NCBI RefSeq assembly: GCF_008369105.1
Contig: NZ_VINQ01000001.1
Coordinates: forward strand, 580,066-639,696
Source: Aquicoccus porphyridii
GTDB lineage: Bacteria > Pseudomonadota > Alphaproteobacteria > Rhodobacterales > Rhodobacteraceae
Length of the DNA stretch: 59,631 nt
Direction of reading: 5' to 3'
Positions 1 through 9,002 of the stretch are shown one piece after another. How positions within the stretch are numbered: position 1 is the stretch's first letter; each line of letters begins with the position of its first letter. The notes beneath the pieces were generated by a model. That model was not told where the DNA came from. It did not search any database and was given only the letters and a program-made list of their open reading frames with translations. A program made the position numbers and the translations under genes.

Positions 1-1114
1 CGACCACCGAGATCACGAAATGAAGCTGGATATCGGGCCGCGCCTCGCCCGGGTCGGTCTTGAGGAACGCCGCGCCTTCGGCAAACGGCGTGGCGATCAT
101 GCCGCGCCCGGATTTGCGCCAGCGCAGCGCGTGGCGCACGAGGTTGAAACTCGCCCGCAGGCCGATGCCGAAATTGTCGGTGTCGCGGGTCTTCCACGAC
201 AGGATGAAATCGAGATGATCCTGAAGGTTCTGCCCCACCCCGGGCAGTTCATGCACCATGTCGATGCCATGCGGGCGGATGTCCTCGGGGCGGCCGACGC
301 CCGACAGTTGCAGAAGGTGCGGCGAGTTGAAGGCACCCCCGCAGAGGATCACCTCGCGCCGGGCGCTCACTTGCCCGTCCTGGCGCCCCTGCCGATACGC
401 CACGCCCACCGCGCGCCGCCCCTCGAAGAGCACCCGCGTGGCCCGGCATTTCGTCATCACCGTCAGGTTTGCACGCGCGCCCATCACCGGATGCAGATAG
501 CCCGCCGCCGCCGAGCACCGCTCGCCCCGGCGGGCGGCGTCGTGAAACTGCGTGACCTGGAAGAGGCCCACGCCTTCGTTGTCGCCGGTGTTGAAATCAA
601 CGCATTCGCGATGCTGGACCTGCTTGGCCGCCTCGACAAAGGCGCGGGTGATCGGGCGTGGATCGGCCTGGTCGCTGACCTGCAACGGGCCGTCGCCGCC
701 ATGCAGGTCATCCCCGCCCCATGCGTTGTTTTCGGCGCGCTTGAAATAGGGCAGGACGGACTCCCAGTCCCAGCCCGGATTGCCCAGTTCGGCCCATTGG
801 TCATAATCGTCGCTATGCCCGCGCACGTAGAGCATCGCGTTGATCGCGGACGAACCGCCCAGTGCCCGGCCACGCGGCTGATACCCGCGCCGCCCGTTCA
901 GCCCGGCTTGCGGCACCGTTTCATAGGCCCAGTTGTTGATCTTGCCATGGCCCGGCAGCATCGCCACCACCGCCGCGGGCGCGCGCACGAGAATGCTCTT
1001 GCCCTGCCCGCCCGCCTCGATCAGGCAGACGCTGACATCCGCGTCCTCGCTCAGCCGACGGGCGAGGACCGACCCGGCCGAGCCGCCGCCCACGATGACA
1101 TAATCGAATTCCAT
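1..1114 (-). CDS. GMC-family oxidoreductase (choline dehydrogenase-like), 3' end cut by window edge
   Basis: The protein starts with a Rossmann FAD-binding motif (DYVIVGGGSAGSVLARRL) followed by an acidic strand end (LIEAGG). It continues with GMC signatures: GRALGGSSAINAM near residue 90, and GAFNSPHLLQLSG with GVGQNLQDH further on. This is the family of flavin-dependent alcohol/choline dehydrogenases. The C-terminal substrate and His/Asn catalytic region lies outside the window, so the substrate cannot be judged. The ATG at 1112-1114 is preceded by a GGAGGA-like ribosome site. Just upstream on the same strand is the DUF1028 gene, probably co-transcribed (77-bp gap). The divergent peptide ABC importer suggests that the oxidised alcohol or amine is taken up by that transporter. 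That link is inference. Confidence 0.9.
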   Translation of the reverse strand, partial: MEFDYVIVGGGSAGSVLARRLSEDADVSVCLIEAGGQGKSILVRAPAAVVAMLPGHGKINNWAYETVPQAGLNGRRGYQPRGRALGGSSAINAMLYVRGHSDDYDQWAELGNPGWDWESVLPYFKRAENNAWGGDDLHGGDGPLQVSDQADPRPITRAFVEAAKQVQHRECVDFNTGDNEGVGLFQVTQFHDAARRGERCSAAAGYLHPVMGARANLTVMTKCRATRVLFEGRRAVGVAYRQGRQDGQVSARREVILCGGAFNSPHLLQLSGVGRPEDIRPHGIDMVHELPGVGQNLQDHLDFILSWKTRDTDNFGIGLRASFNLVRHALRWRKSGRGMIATPFAEGAAFLKTDPGEARPDIQLHFVISVV

Positions 1115-1191
1115 GGCCCCGGCCTCCTCCGCCTTGCGCTGGTATCATGCTGATCCGGCTTCGTGCAGCGGTCAAGCACCTGTTGCCGGTC

Positions 1192-1854
1192 TCAGCCCGG
1201 GTGCCGTTCGGGGTCGTCGCGCGTGGGCACGCAGGGCAGCCAGTCGGCATATTCGCCCTGTTGCGTGCGTGCATAAAGGGCCGCCAGCGCCGCGATCGGC
1301 GCCTCGGCCCAGTCGATGCGCAGGGTCAGGGGCGGCGCATCACTGGCCAGAACCAGAAGCGCCGCCGATTGCAGCCCGCGGCTGTCGCCACCCGCCGCCT
1401 CTCCGGCGGCAAGCGCGGCGATCAGCCGCTCGGCCATCGTGCCCCGGGCCTCCTGAAACGCGGCAAGGGTCGCCGTGACAACCTCGGGCCCGCTGAGCAT
1501 GTTGCCCGCCACGATCACGTCTGCGCCCGCGGCGTGACCATGCCAGCCGGTATTGTGCGCACCGGTGAACACGCCGGTGCCGCCGCCGGGATCGAGCGCG
1601 GCAAGCTGACGCCAGGCCCGGCCGCTATCGGCTTGCGTGACCTCGTCCACCGCGGCGGCGGCATCGCGCCCCATCCGCATCGCCTCGATCACGTCCTCGC
1701 CCCACATCGGCGAGGGCGCCGCCCCCTGGCTTGCCGAGAGGCCCCAGCGCGAATCGCCCCTGAGCACCCAGCCGCCGACGCAAAGCGAGCCGGTCGTCGC
1801 CGCCCCGCCCAGCGTTCCGGTCGCCCGATCCCGCGCCAGTATCGAAAATGTCAT
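1192..1854 (-). CDS. DUF1028 family protein
   Basis: The 220-residue protein begins MTFSILARD and has the DUF1028 pattern. This includes an early TGxLGGAATTGSLCVGG segment, SASQGAAP, and GNMLSGPEVV around residue 110, followed by a Gly/Ala-rich helix (ALAAGEAAGGDSRG). The family resembles Ntn-hydrolases and often travels with peptide or amino-acid transporters, but its reaction is not established. The ATG at 1852-1854 is preceded by GGAGAGGAGAAAACC on the coding strand, a strong ribosome site. It is divergent from the peptide-binding protein gene and shares a 109-bp promoter region that carries two palindromes. Assignment to the family is firm; function is open. Confidence 0.88.
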   Translation of the reverse strand: MTFSILARDRATGTLGGAATTGSLCVGGWVLRGDSRWGLSASQGAAPSPMWGEDVIEAMRMGRDAAAAVDEVTQADSGRAWRQLAALDPGGGTGVFTGAHNTGWHGHAAGADVIVAGNMLSGPEVVTATLAAFQEARGTMAERLIAALAAGEAAGGDSRGLQSAALLVLASDAPPLTLRIDWAEAPIAALAALYARTQQGEYADWLPCVPTRDDPERHPG

Positions 1855-1876
1855 GGTTTTCTCCTCTCCCTCCCAT

Positions 1877-1916
1877 TTATCATGAAAATTTTGACCTGTG
1901 CAAATTATCATGATAA
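1877..1916. promoter_or_regulatory. Tandem operator candidate in divergent promoter
   Basis: Two copies of a 12-bp palindrome-like element sit 28 bp apart. TTATCATGAAAA lies at 1877-1888, and the perfect palindrome TTATCATGATAA lies at 1905-1916. They sit between the DUF1028 and substrate-binding-protein starts in an AT-rich island inside GC-rich DNA. A GntR/FCD regulator is encoded at the end of the rightward operon and is the natural candidate ligand. That assignment is inference. Confidence 0.55.
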
Positions 1917-1963
1917 ATAAACCCCAATAACAGCAACAATCGCAAATCCAGGGGGTATTCCAC

Positions 1964-3541
1964 ATGTCACTTTCCAACGTCACGCGACGGGGATTCGGCG
2001 CGCTGTCCGCCGCCCTTCTCGCCACATCCGCGCTTGTCCTACCCGCAGTGGCCCAGACTCCGCCCGAGGCGCTGGTCATCGGGCAGATCGCGGAGCCGAA
2101 ATCGCTCGATCCGCACGCGGTGACGGCGGTCAACGATTTCCGCATCCTGATGAATATCTATGACGGGCTGGTGCGCTACAAGCCGGGCACGCTCGAAGTC
2201 GAACCATCGCTGGCCAGCGGTTGGGAGATTTCCGAGGATGGCACTGTCTATACCTTCACCCTGCGCGAGGGCGTGCAGTTCCATGACGGCACCCCGTTCA
2301 ACGCCGAGGCCGTCGTCTTCAATTTCGAGCGGATGCTGAACGAGGATCATCCTCATCACGACACCGGCCCGTTCCCGCTGTCGTTCTTCTTCTCGGCGGT
2401 CGAAGAGGTCGAGGCGCTGGACGCGCAAACCGTGCGTTTCACGCTCAATGCGCCCTATGCGCCGTTCCTGTCGAACCTCGCCTATCCTACCGGCCTGATC
2501 GTGTCGCCCGCGGCGGTCGAGACCCATGGCGCCGATGTCGGCCGCAACCCGTCGGGCACCGGCCCGTTCAAATTCGCCGAATGGCGCTCGAACGAGGCGG
2601 TCGTGGTCACCCGCAACCCCGATTACTGGGATGGCACGGCGGCGTCCGAGGCGCTGATCTTCCGGCCGATCACCGATGCCAATACCCGCGTGGCCGAGAT
2701 GCTGGCGGGCGGGATCGACATGATGGTCGAGGTGCCGCCCACTGCGCTGTCGCAATTCCGCACGGATGACTTCAAGGTGGCCGAACAGGCCGGGCCGCAT
2801 GTCTGGTTCCTGATCCTCAACGCCAAGGAAGGCCCCTTTGCCGACAAGCGCGTGCGTCAGGCGGCCAATTACGCGATCAACAAATCGGCACTGGTGAACG
2901 ACGTGCTCGAAGGCACCGCCGAGATCGCCGCGGGCCCCACCCCGCCCGCCTTTGCCTGGGCCTATAACGAGGAACTCGAACCCTATCCCTATGACCCCGA
3001 CAAGGCGCGAGAGTTGATCGCCGAGGCCGGGGCCGAAGGGGCGGAACTCACCTTCTATGTCACCGAGGGCGGGTCGGGCATGCTCGAACCCATTTCCATG
3101 GGCACCGCAATCCAGGCCGATCTCGCCGCCGTGGGCTTTGATGTCGAGATCGAGACCTATGAATGGAACACCTTCCTCGGTCGCGTGAACCCGGGTCTCG
3201 AAGGCAAGGCGGACATGGCCGAAATGGCATGGATGACCAACGATCCCGACACGCTCCCCTTCCTTGCCCTGCGCACCGACGCATGGCCGGACAAGGGCGG
3301 CTTCAACTCAGGTTACTATTCCAACCCCAAGGTTGACGAGTTGCTTGAAGCCGCCCGCGCCTCGACCGATCAGGCCGAGCGCGCGAAACTCTACCAGGAG
3401 ATGCAGACCATCGTTCAGGAGGATGCGCCCTGGGTCTTTGTCGCCAACTGGAAGCAGAACGCCGTGACCGCGGCCAATGTGCAGAATTTCCAGCTTGAGC
3501 CGTCCTTCTTCCTGCTGCTGAAGGACGTGGGCAAGGAATGA
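1964..3541 (+). CDS. Peptide/nickel-type ABC transporter substrate-binding protein (SBP family 5)
   Basis: The 525-residue periplasmic protein opens with a twin-arginine signal (NVTRRGFGALSAALLA) and a probable AVA-QT cleavage near residue 30. The mature part has family-5 hallmarks: IGQIAEPKSLDPH, LASGWEISEDGTVYTFTLREG, FHDGTPFNAEAV, and the late region with NDPDTLPF. It captures peptides or related cationic or glycosidic ligands for the downstream permeases. A ribosome site (AGGGGG) precedes the ATG. It is followed by a perfect 10-bp stem-loop and then two permease genes and an ATPase gene, the usual Dpp/Opp order. The ligand is unknown. The neighbouring GMC oxidoreductase and DUF1028 suggest something more specialised than bulk peptide. 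Confidence 0.93.
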   Translation: MSLSNVTRRGFGALSAALLATSALVLPAVAQTPPEALVIGQIAEPKSLDPHAVTAVNDFRILMNIYDGLVRYKPGTLEVEPSLASGWEISEDGTVYTFTLREGVQFHDGTPFNAEAVVFNFERMLNEDHPHHDTGPFPLSFFFSAVEEVEALDAQTVRFTLNAPYAPFLSNLAYPTGLIVSPAAVETHGADVGRNPSGTGPFKFAEWRSNEAVVVTRNPDYWDGTAASEALIFRPITDANTRVAEMLAGGIDMMVEVPPTALSQFRTDDFKVAEQAGPHVWFLILNAKEGPFADKRVRQAANYAINKSALVNDVLEGTAEIAAGPTPPAFAWAYNEELEPYPYDPDKARELIAEAGAEGAELTFYVTEGGSGMLEPISMGTAIQADLAAVGFDVEIETYEWNTFLGRVNPGLEGKADMAEMAWMTNDPDTLPFLALRTDAWPDKGGFNSGYYSNPKVDELLEAARASTDQAERAKLYQEMQTIVQEDAPWVFVANWKQNAVTAANVQNFQLEPSFFLLLKDVGKE

Positions 3542-3549
3542 CGCCACAC

Positions 3550-3575
3550 CCCCGGGCGGCATGATCCGCCCGGGG
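3550..3575 (+). terminator. Intercistronic GC stem-loop after binding-protein gene
   Basis: A perfect 10-bp inverted repeat (CCCCGGGCGG, loop CATGAT, CCGCCCGGGG) lies just after the binding-protein stop. It is followed by a short T stretch (CTTTTG). It could stabilise the upstream mRNA or partly terminate it, giving more binding protein than permease. Confidence 0.55.
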
Positions 3576-3597
3576 CACAGCTTTTGCGGGGGGCGAT

Positions 3598-4545
3598 ATG
3601 GGCGGATATATCCTCAAACGTCTGGTCTCGGCGGTGCCGGTGCTCCTGGGCATCACGGTGATCGTCTTTGCCATCATGTCGCTCATTCCCGGCGATCCGG
3701 CGACGGCCATCCTCGGGAGTTATGCCACGCCCGAGAATGTCGAGAAGCTCAACCGCGATCTCGGCCTCGACAAGCCGCTGGTGCAGCAATATTTCATCTG
3801 GATCGGCAACATGCTGCAGGGCGATTTCGGTCGCTCCTTTGCGCTCAACCGCCCGGTGCTGGACGAGGTGCTTGACCGGTTCTCGGCGACGCTGGTCCTC
3901 GCCGGGGCGGCGTTCATCCTGTGTGCGGTGCTTGGCATCATCGCGGGCGTGATCTCGGCGGCGCGGCAATATGGCTGGGCCGACCGGGCGATCACGGTGG
4001 CGGTGATCCTGGGCATCTCGATCCCGTCCTTTTTCCTCGGCATGATGATGATCCTGTTCTTTGCCGTGCGCCTGAAATGGCTGCCGGTTTCGGGCATGTA
4101 CGCAATCTATGGCGGCGGTGACCTGCCCGACCTTCTGCGCCATCTCGCCATGCCCGCCATCGCCCTGTCGCTGGTCGCCACGGGGGTGGTGGCGCGGCTC
4201 AGCCGGGCGGCGATGCTCGAAGTGCTCAGGCAGGATTTCATCCGCACCGCGCGCGCCAAGGGCGTGGGCGAGGGCCGGGTCATCTGGGGCCACGCGCTGC
4301 GCGCCGCCATGGTCTCGATCATCCCGGTGCTGGGCATCCAGGCGGGGTTCGTTCTGTCGGGCGCGGTCTATATCGAGATCGTGTTCCAGTGGCCCGGCGT
4401 CGGGCGGATGCTGGTCGATGCGATCCTGAAACGCGATCTCCTGCTGGTGCAGGGTGGCGTGGTGTTCGTCGCCGCCTGTTACGTCTTTTTCAACATCGTG
4501 GTGGACGTGGCGCAAAGCCTGCTCGACCCGAGGATTCGCACATGA
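3598..4545 (+). CDS. ABC transporter permease, DppB/OppB type
   Basis: The 315-residue inner-membrane protein begins MGGYILKRLVSAVPVLLGITV, the standard DppB start. It has the LIPGDPA motif near residue 30 and six hydrophobic segments. The conserved cytoplasmic EAA loop (MLEVLRQDFIRTARAKGVGEGRVIWGHALR, read in parts around residues 205-235) docks the ATPase. A GGGGGG ribosome site precedes the ATG. Its stop codon overlaps the start of the following fusion gene by 4 bp (ATGA), implying translational coupling. It forms the membrane channel together with the permease half of the next protein. Confidence 0.93.
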   Translation: MGGYILKRLVSAVPVLLGITVIVFAIMSLIPGDPATAILGSYATPENVEKLNRDLGLDKPLVQQYFIWIGNMLQGDFGRSFALNRPVLDEVLDRFSATLVLAGAAFILCAVLGIIAGVISAARQYGWADRAITVAVILGISIPSFFLGMMMILFFAVRLKWLPVSGMYAIYGGGDLPDLLRHLAMPAIALSLVATGVVARLSRAAMLEVLRQDFIRTARAKGVGEGRVIWGHALRAAMVSIIPVLGIQAGFVLSGAVYIEIVFQWPGVGRMLVDAILKRDLLLVQGGVVFVAACYVFFNIVVDVAQSLLDPRIRT

Positions 4546-6413
4546 GCACGTTTATCAAGCTTCTGGCGCGCAATCGGCTTGCGATCTTCGGCGCCGCCGT
4601 TCTGGGCGTGATCATCCTGCTGATCGTGGTCACGCCGCTTCTGCCCCTGCCCGATCCCGACGCCACCGCCACCGCCGACCGGTTCAAGCGCCCGTTCAGC
4701 GACGGGTTCATCCTCGGCACCGATCACCTTGGCCGCGATCTTCTCTCGCGCCTGCTTTGGGGCACGCAGCTCAGCCTTGCCGTGGGGCTCGCCGCGGCGC
4801 TCATCGCCGGGACCGTCGGGGCCGCCATCGGCATCGTCGCGGGCTATTTCGGCGGGCGCATCGACAACGTGATCATGCGCGCCATCGACATGCTCATGGC
4901 CTTTCCCTACATCCTTCTGGCGCTGGCCATCGTTGCCGCCCTTGGCCCCGGGTTGCTCAACGCGCTCTATGCCGTGGCCGCCGTCAACATTCCCTTCTTT
5001 GCGCGTAACGTGCGCGGCGTGACGGTGTCGATCGCGCACAAGGAATTCGTCGATGCCGCCCGGCTTTCGGGTATGGGGCATATCCGCATCCTCACGACCG
5101 AGATCCTGCCCAACGTGTTGCCCGTGGTGATCATCGCCATGTCGACCACCATCGGCTGGATGATCCTTGAAACCGCAGGACTCAGCTTTCTCGGGCTGGG
5201 TAGCCAACCGCCACAGGCCGATCTGGGGTCGATGCTGGGCGAGGCGCGCGCGGCACTCATCACCGCGCCGCATACCTCTATCGTGCCGGGCATGATGATC
5301 CTCCTGATCGTGATGTCGGTCAATCTTCTGGGCGACGGGGTGCGCGATGCGCTCGACCCGCGCCTGCGTTCGGGTGCGCTCTCGCGGCCCATGGCGGCCA
5401 CCCTCGTGCGCCGCGACGAGACCCCGCCCGAAGAGGCCGAGACCGAGGCGGTGCTTTCGCTCGAAAACCTTCAGACCCGGTTCGAGGTGGGCAGCCGCAT
5501 CTATCGCGCGGTGGGGGGCGTTTCTCTGGCGATCAATCCCGGGGAATGCGTCGGGCTCATCGGCGAGTCGGGCTCGGGCAAGTCGGTGACCGCGCTTTCT
5601 GTGATGGGGCTTGTCGCCTCGCCCCCCGGCATCATCACCGGTGGCGCGGTGCGCCTCAACGGGCAGGACCTGATCGGCGCGCCCTACCGTCGGCTGCGCG
5701 CCCTGCGGGGCGACCGCGTGGCCTATATCTTCCAGGACCCGCTTTCGACGCTGCACCCGCTTTATCGCGTGGGCGATCAACTCACAGAGGCGATCCGCGT
5801 GCATCACCGCATTTCCAGGGACGCCGCCCATGAGCGCGCGGTCAAGCTGCTTGAAGACGTGCGCATCCCCAATGCCCGCGCCCGCATCCGCTCCTATCCC
5901 CATGAACTCTCGGGTGGCATGCGCCAACGGGTCGCCATCGCGATGGCGCTGGCCAACGAGCCGGAGGTGATCATCGCCGACGAGCCGACCACCGCGCTTG
6001 ACGTGACCGTGCAGGCGCAAATTCTCAAGCTGCTCGACGATCTGCGCCGGGATCGGGGCGTGTCGATCCTGTTCATCACCCATGATTTCGGCGTGGTGGG
6101 CCAGCTTTGCGACCGCGTCGCGGTGATGTATGCGGGGCGCATCGTCGAAGAGGGCACCACCGCCGAGGTGCTGGATGCCCCGGCCCATCCCTATACCAAG
6201 CGCCTTATCGCCTGCGTGCCCGAATTGGGGGCTGGGCGACGCGAGTTGCATGCCATCCCCGGATTGCCGCCAGCCGTCGATCAATTGCCGCATGGCTGCG
6301 CTTTTGCGCCGCGCTGTCACAAGGCCACAGGGCTGTGCGCCACGAGCGAGATCGAATTGACCGGCACCGGGCGCAAGGTCCGCTGCATTCTGCCCGAGGA
6401 GGATGTCGCATGA
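4542..6413 (+). CDS. Fused DppC-type permease and DppD-type ATPase of peptide ABC importer
   Basis: One uninterrupted 623-residue frame carries two normally separate proteins. Residues 1-285 are a DppC-like permease (N-terminal membrane segment, [20 protein letters not shown] loop [16 protein letters not shown]). After an acidic linker ([14 protein letters not shown]), residues 300-623 form an ABC ATPase. It has Walker A GESGSGKS, signature [12 protein letters not shown], Walker [13 protein letters not shown], the H-loop THDFG, and the Opp C-terminal Cys segment HGCAFAPRC. No stop or frameshift separates the halves, so the fusion is real in this sequence. Comparable permease/ATP-binding fusions are known in the Dpp/Opp family. 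It overlaps both neighbours by ATGA, giving fixed 1:1 stoichiometry. Confidence 0.92.
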   Translation: MSTFIKLLARNRLAIFGAAVLGVIILLIVVTPLLPLPDPDATATADRFKRPFSDGFILGTDHLGRDLLSRLLWGTQLSLAVGLAAALIAGTVGAAIGIVAGYFGGRIDNVIMRAIDMLMAFPYILLALAIVAALGPGLLNALYAVAAVNIPFFARNVRGVTVSIAHKEFVDAARLSGMGHIRILTTEILPNVLPVVIIAMSTTIGWMILETAGLSFLGLGSQPPQADLGSMLGEARAALITAPHTSIVPGMMILLIVMSVNLLGDGVRDALDPRLRSGALSRPMAATLVRRDETPPEEAETEAVLSLENLQTRFEVGSRIYRAVGGVSLAINPGECVGLIGESGSGKSVTALSVMGLVASPPGIITGGAVRLNGQDLIGAPYRRLRALRGDRVAYIFQDPLSTLHPLYRVGDQLTEAIRVHHRISRDAAHERAVKLLEDVRIPNARARIRSYPHELSGGMRQRVAIAMALANEPEVIIADEPTTALDVTVQAQILKLLDDLRRDRGVSILFITHDFGVVGQLCDRVAVMYAGRIVEEGTTAEVLDAPAHPYTKRLIACVPELGAGRRELHAIPGLPPAVDQLPHGCAFAPRCHKATGLCATSEIELTGTGRKVRCILPEEDVA

Positions 6414-7360
6414 GCCTCGCCCTCGAAACCCGCGACCTGACCAAGACCTTCGACGTGGGCAAGCGCCTCATGCGCCCGCCCAAGGCGCAGGTGCATGCGG
6501 TACATCCCACGTCGCTCAATGTCGAGAACGGTGAAACCCTTGGAATCGTGGGTGAATCCGGTTGCGGCAAATCCACCCTCGCGCGGATGCTCGTGGGGTT
6601 GTTGCCGCCCACTTCCGGCACGATCGAAATCGAGGGGCTTTCGGGCGGCAGCAGCCCGGCGGATTTCGGGCGTGTCATCCAGTATGTGTTCCAGGACCCG
6701 GTCAGCTCGCTCAACCCGCGCAAGACCATCCGCCAGATCCTCGAGGCGCCGCTCATCCACCTGCACGGAATGGGCCGGACCGAACGCTCCGCGCGCATCG
6801 ACGAGATCTTCGACTCGGTCAGCCTGCGCCCCGAGTTCCTCGACCGCTATCCGCACGAATTTTCCGGTGGTCAGGCGCAGCGGATCGGCATCGCGCGGGC
6901 GCTGGCGGCGAATGCGCGAATCCTCGTTCTGGACGAGCCGGTTTCGGCGCTCGATGTCTCGGTGCAGGCGCAGGTGCTCAACCTTCTGGCCGATCTCAAG
7001 GATGAGCTGGGGCTCACTTATCTCTTTATTTCCCATGACTTGGCGGTGGTCGAGGCGGTCTCGGACCGGGTGGCCGTGCTCTATTTCGGGGCGGTGGTTG
7101 AAGAGGGGCGGGCGGAAAACATCTTTGCATCGCCGCGCCATCCCTATACGAGGCTTCTGGCCGAGAGCGCGCCGGTGGTGGGTCGACCGATCGGCGGGCA
7201 GGCGCAGGGCGAATTGCCCGATCCGATGAACCCGCCGCCGGGCTGTGCCTTTGCCTCGCGCTGCCCGCGCGCCACCGATATCTGCCGGACCGACCGGCCC
7301 GAATTGCGCCCCATCGAAGGAGACCAGCGTGCCGCCTGCCACCACCCGCTCGACCCCTGA
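6410..7360 (+). CDS. ABC transporter ATP-binding protein, DppF/OppF type
   Basis: The 316-residue cytoplasmic ATPase contains Walker A GESGCGKS, signature FSGGQAQRIGIARAL, Walker B ILVLDEPVSALD and the switch SHDLAVV. The C-terminal oligopeptide-transporter Cys motif (PPGCAFASRC) follows. It pairs with the ATPase half of the preceding fusion protein to power the importer. The start overlaps the previous stop (ATGA at 6410-6413). Its own 3' end overlaps the GntR gene start by about 30 bp, so the regulator is part of the same transcript. Confidence 0.93.
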   Translation: MSLALETRDLTKTFDVGKRLMRPPKAQVHAVHPTSLNVENGETLGIVGESGCGKSTLARMLVGLLPPTSGTIEIEGLSGGSSPADFGRVIQYVFQDPVSSLNPRKTIRQILEAPLIHLHGMGRTERSARIDEIFDSVSLRPEFLDRYPHEFSGGQAQRIGIARALAANARILVLDEPVSALDVSVQAQVLNLLADLKDELGLTYLFISHDLAVVEAVSDRVAVLYFGAVVEEGRAENIFASPRHPYTRLLAESAPVVGRPIGGQAQGELPDPMNPPPGCAFASRCPRATDICRTDRPELRPIEGDQRAACHHPLDP

Positions 7361-8108
7361 GCCGCGCCCGTCGCGCCCGCAACAGGTGGCCGATGCGATC
7401 AAGGATTGGGTCATGGACCGGGGCCTGCAACCGGGCGACCGGCTGCCTTCGGAACCCGAGTTGATCGAGCGGTTTTCAATGGCCAAGGGCACGATCCGCG
7501 AGGCGCTGCGCATTCTCGAAGCGCAAGGCTTGGTCAAGTCGCGCACCGGCCCGGGCGGCGGCACCTTCGTGCACCAGGTATCCGAGGAGCGCGCGGCGGC
7601 CTTGCTTGGTAACTACTTCTATTTCCAGCAACTTTCGATCAGCGACATCTACCAGATCCGCGAAGCGCTGGAGCCGGAACTGGCCGCGTCGCTGGCCTCC
7701 GAAGGGCTTTCGGAGGCGCAGATCGCGCGGCTTCAATCGGTGATGGCGCGCTATGCGGAGCCCGCCGAAACCGCCGAGGAAGAGCGCGAACAGCATATCG
7801 CCTCGCTGCGATTTCACGCGGTTCTGGCCGAGATGGCGGGCAATCCGCTGATGCGTTTCCTGATCCGTTTTACCGCCAACATGCTGAGCGAGATCACCGT
7901 CACGAGGCAGCTTTACGACCCGCCCAACCGCGAGCTCTGGGCCTCGGGGATGGGGTATCAATCGCGACTTCTGAGCGCCTTGCGGGCGGGTGATTGCGAC
8001 GCGGCGCGGCGCATCCTGCGCGAGCATATGCAGACCGCGCACCGCCTGATGAAAGCGCAGGAGGCGGCGCTGACCCGCCGCTTCCTGTCGGAAACCACGA
8101 TCATCTGA
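7329..8108 (+). CDS. GntR-family regulator, FadR/FCD subfamily
   Basis: The 259-residue regulator has an N-terminal winged helix (ELIERFSMAKGTIREALRILEAQGLV) at about residues 45-75. A C-terminal FCD ligand domain follows, with the His/Asp metal-site pattern (RFHAVLAEMAGNPLMRFL). The GTG at 7329 is chosen because GAAGGAGA lies 6-8 bases upstream and because the usual PxxPQQVADAIKDWV start follows. It is translationally nested in the end of the ATPase gene. It probably controls the ABC operon, perhaps through the TTATCATGATAA sites between DUF1028 and the binding-protein gene. The effector is not predictable. Confidence 0.9.
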   Translation: MPPATTRSTPEPRPSRPQQVADAIKDWVMDRGLQPGDRLPSEPELIERFSMAKGTIREALRILEAQGLVKSRTGPGGGTFVHQVSEERAAALLGNYFYFQQLSISDIYQIREALEPELAASLASEGLSEAQIARLQSVMARYAEPAETAEEEREQHIASLRFHAVLAEMAGNPLMRFLIRFTANMLSEITVTRQLYDPPNRELWASGMGYQSRLLSALRAGDCDAARRILREHMQTAHRLMKAQEAALTRRFLSETTII

Positions 8109-8115
8109 AGTGGCA

Positions 8116-8223
8116 TTAACCTTTGCCGTTCCGCCACGAATCGGGGGGGTGACATCCGGCTGCCGCGCGGCTGTCCCCCGGCTGCCGGGCAAAACCACGG
8201 ATTCGCGGGCCGTCAAAGGTTAA
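8116..8223. repeat. Inverted repeat in convergent intergenic region
   Basis: TTAACCTTTG (8116-8125) and its exact reverse complement CAAAGGTTAA (8214-8223) bracket a GC-rich stretch between the convergent GntR and SDR genes. The enclosed sequence also holds CGGCTGCC/GGCAGCCG-like complementary pieces. A similar TTAACC-CCCGGCAGCCG arrangement occurs near 27.14 kb. It may act as a bidirectional terminator or be a dispersed element. Confidence 0.4.
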
Positions 8224-8243
8224 CCCGGCGCGCGGTGACGGGC

Positions 8244-9002
8244 CTAACCACCCCTGATCCGGCGCTCCATCAGCCGGCGGAAAAGTCGCGGCGCAACCCC
8301 GTTGATCCACCACGATGCCCGCGCCACCCGCCCCACCGGGATGAAGGGCGCGCCCCGTGCAAGTCCGCGCAGGATGATCCGCGCGGCGGCATCGGGCTCC
8401 ATGTAGTCGATGCCGTCGGGGGCCGATCCGGGCCGCGCCGTGCCGTCCGCGCCGCTTTCGGGATTGCCGGTATTGGTGGCGACGAACGAGGGCGCGGCGA
8501 TCTGCACCCGCACGCCATGCGCGGCCTCTTCGCTGGCCAGCGATTTGAACGCCCCTTCGAGCGCGTGTTTCGAGGCGGCATAGGCGACCCGGCGATAGAG
8601 CGGCGCAAAGCCCGCGACCGAGGAAATCGCCAGATGCGTGCCCTTCGCCGCCCGCACATTGGGCAGGAGCACCCGCGCCATTTCGACGGCGGCGAAATAA
8701 TTGACCTCGAACACGCGCCGATGCGTCGCCTCGGCCAGCGCGCAGAATTCGCCGATCTGGGTGATGCCCGCATTGTAGATCGCCAGGTCGACGCGGGGGT
8801 AATCCTGCGCCAGTTGCGCCAGCACCGCATCGCGCGCCGCGTGGTCGGTGAGGTCGCATTGCACCGCGATCAGCGTCTCATCGGGGACAAGCGCCGAGAT
8901 GTCCCGGTCGATCGCCACCACGCGCCAGTCCTCGGCCCGAAGGGCGTCGCCAAGTGCGCGGCCCAGCCCCCCGGCACCGCCCGAGATCACGGCGGTTTTC
9001 AC
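8244..9002 (-). CDS. SDR-family NAD(P)-dependent oxidoreductase
   Basis: The 252-residue short-chain dehydrogenase has the cofactor motif SGGAGGLG at residues 7-14, the NAG motif (IYNAGI), catalytic Ser in ISSVAG, and YAASK as the Tyr/Lys pair. The GTG start at 9000-9002 overlaps the stop of the preceding epimerase gene (GTGA), so it is translationally coupled and last in a seven-gene operon. The family oxidises or reduces alcohols and ketones. Near a flavin-containing monooxygenase it could act on the oxygenated product. The substrate is unknown. Confidence 0.9.
   Translation of the reverse strand: MKTAVISGGAGGLGRALGDALRAEDWRVVAIDRDISALVPDETLIAVQCDLTDHAARDAVLAQLAQDYPRVDLAIYNAGITQIGEFCALAEATHRRVFEVNYFAAVEMARVLLPNVRAAKGTHLAISSVAGFAPLYRRVAYAASKHALEGAFKSLASEEAAHGVRVQIAAPSFVATNTGNPESGADGTARPGSAPDGIDYMEPDAAARIILRGLARGAPFIPVGRVARASWWINGVAPRLFRRLMERRIRGG

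Noticed and set aside
5380-5460. Possibility that the permease-ATPase fusion is a sequencing artefact
   Set aside because: The frame is continuous with a plausible hydrophilic linker, and both halves keep normal length. Fusions of this kind are known in the family, so I kept it as one gene and noted the check.
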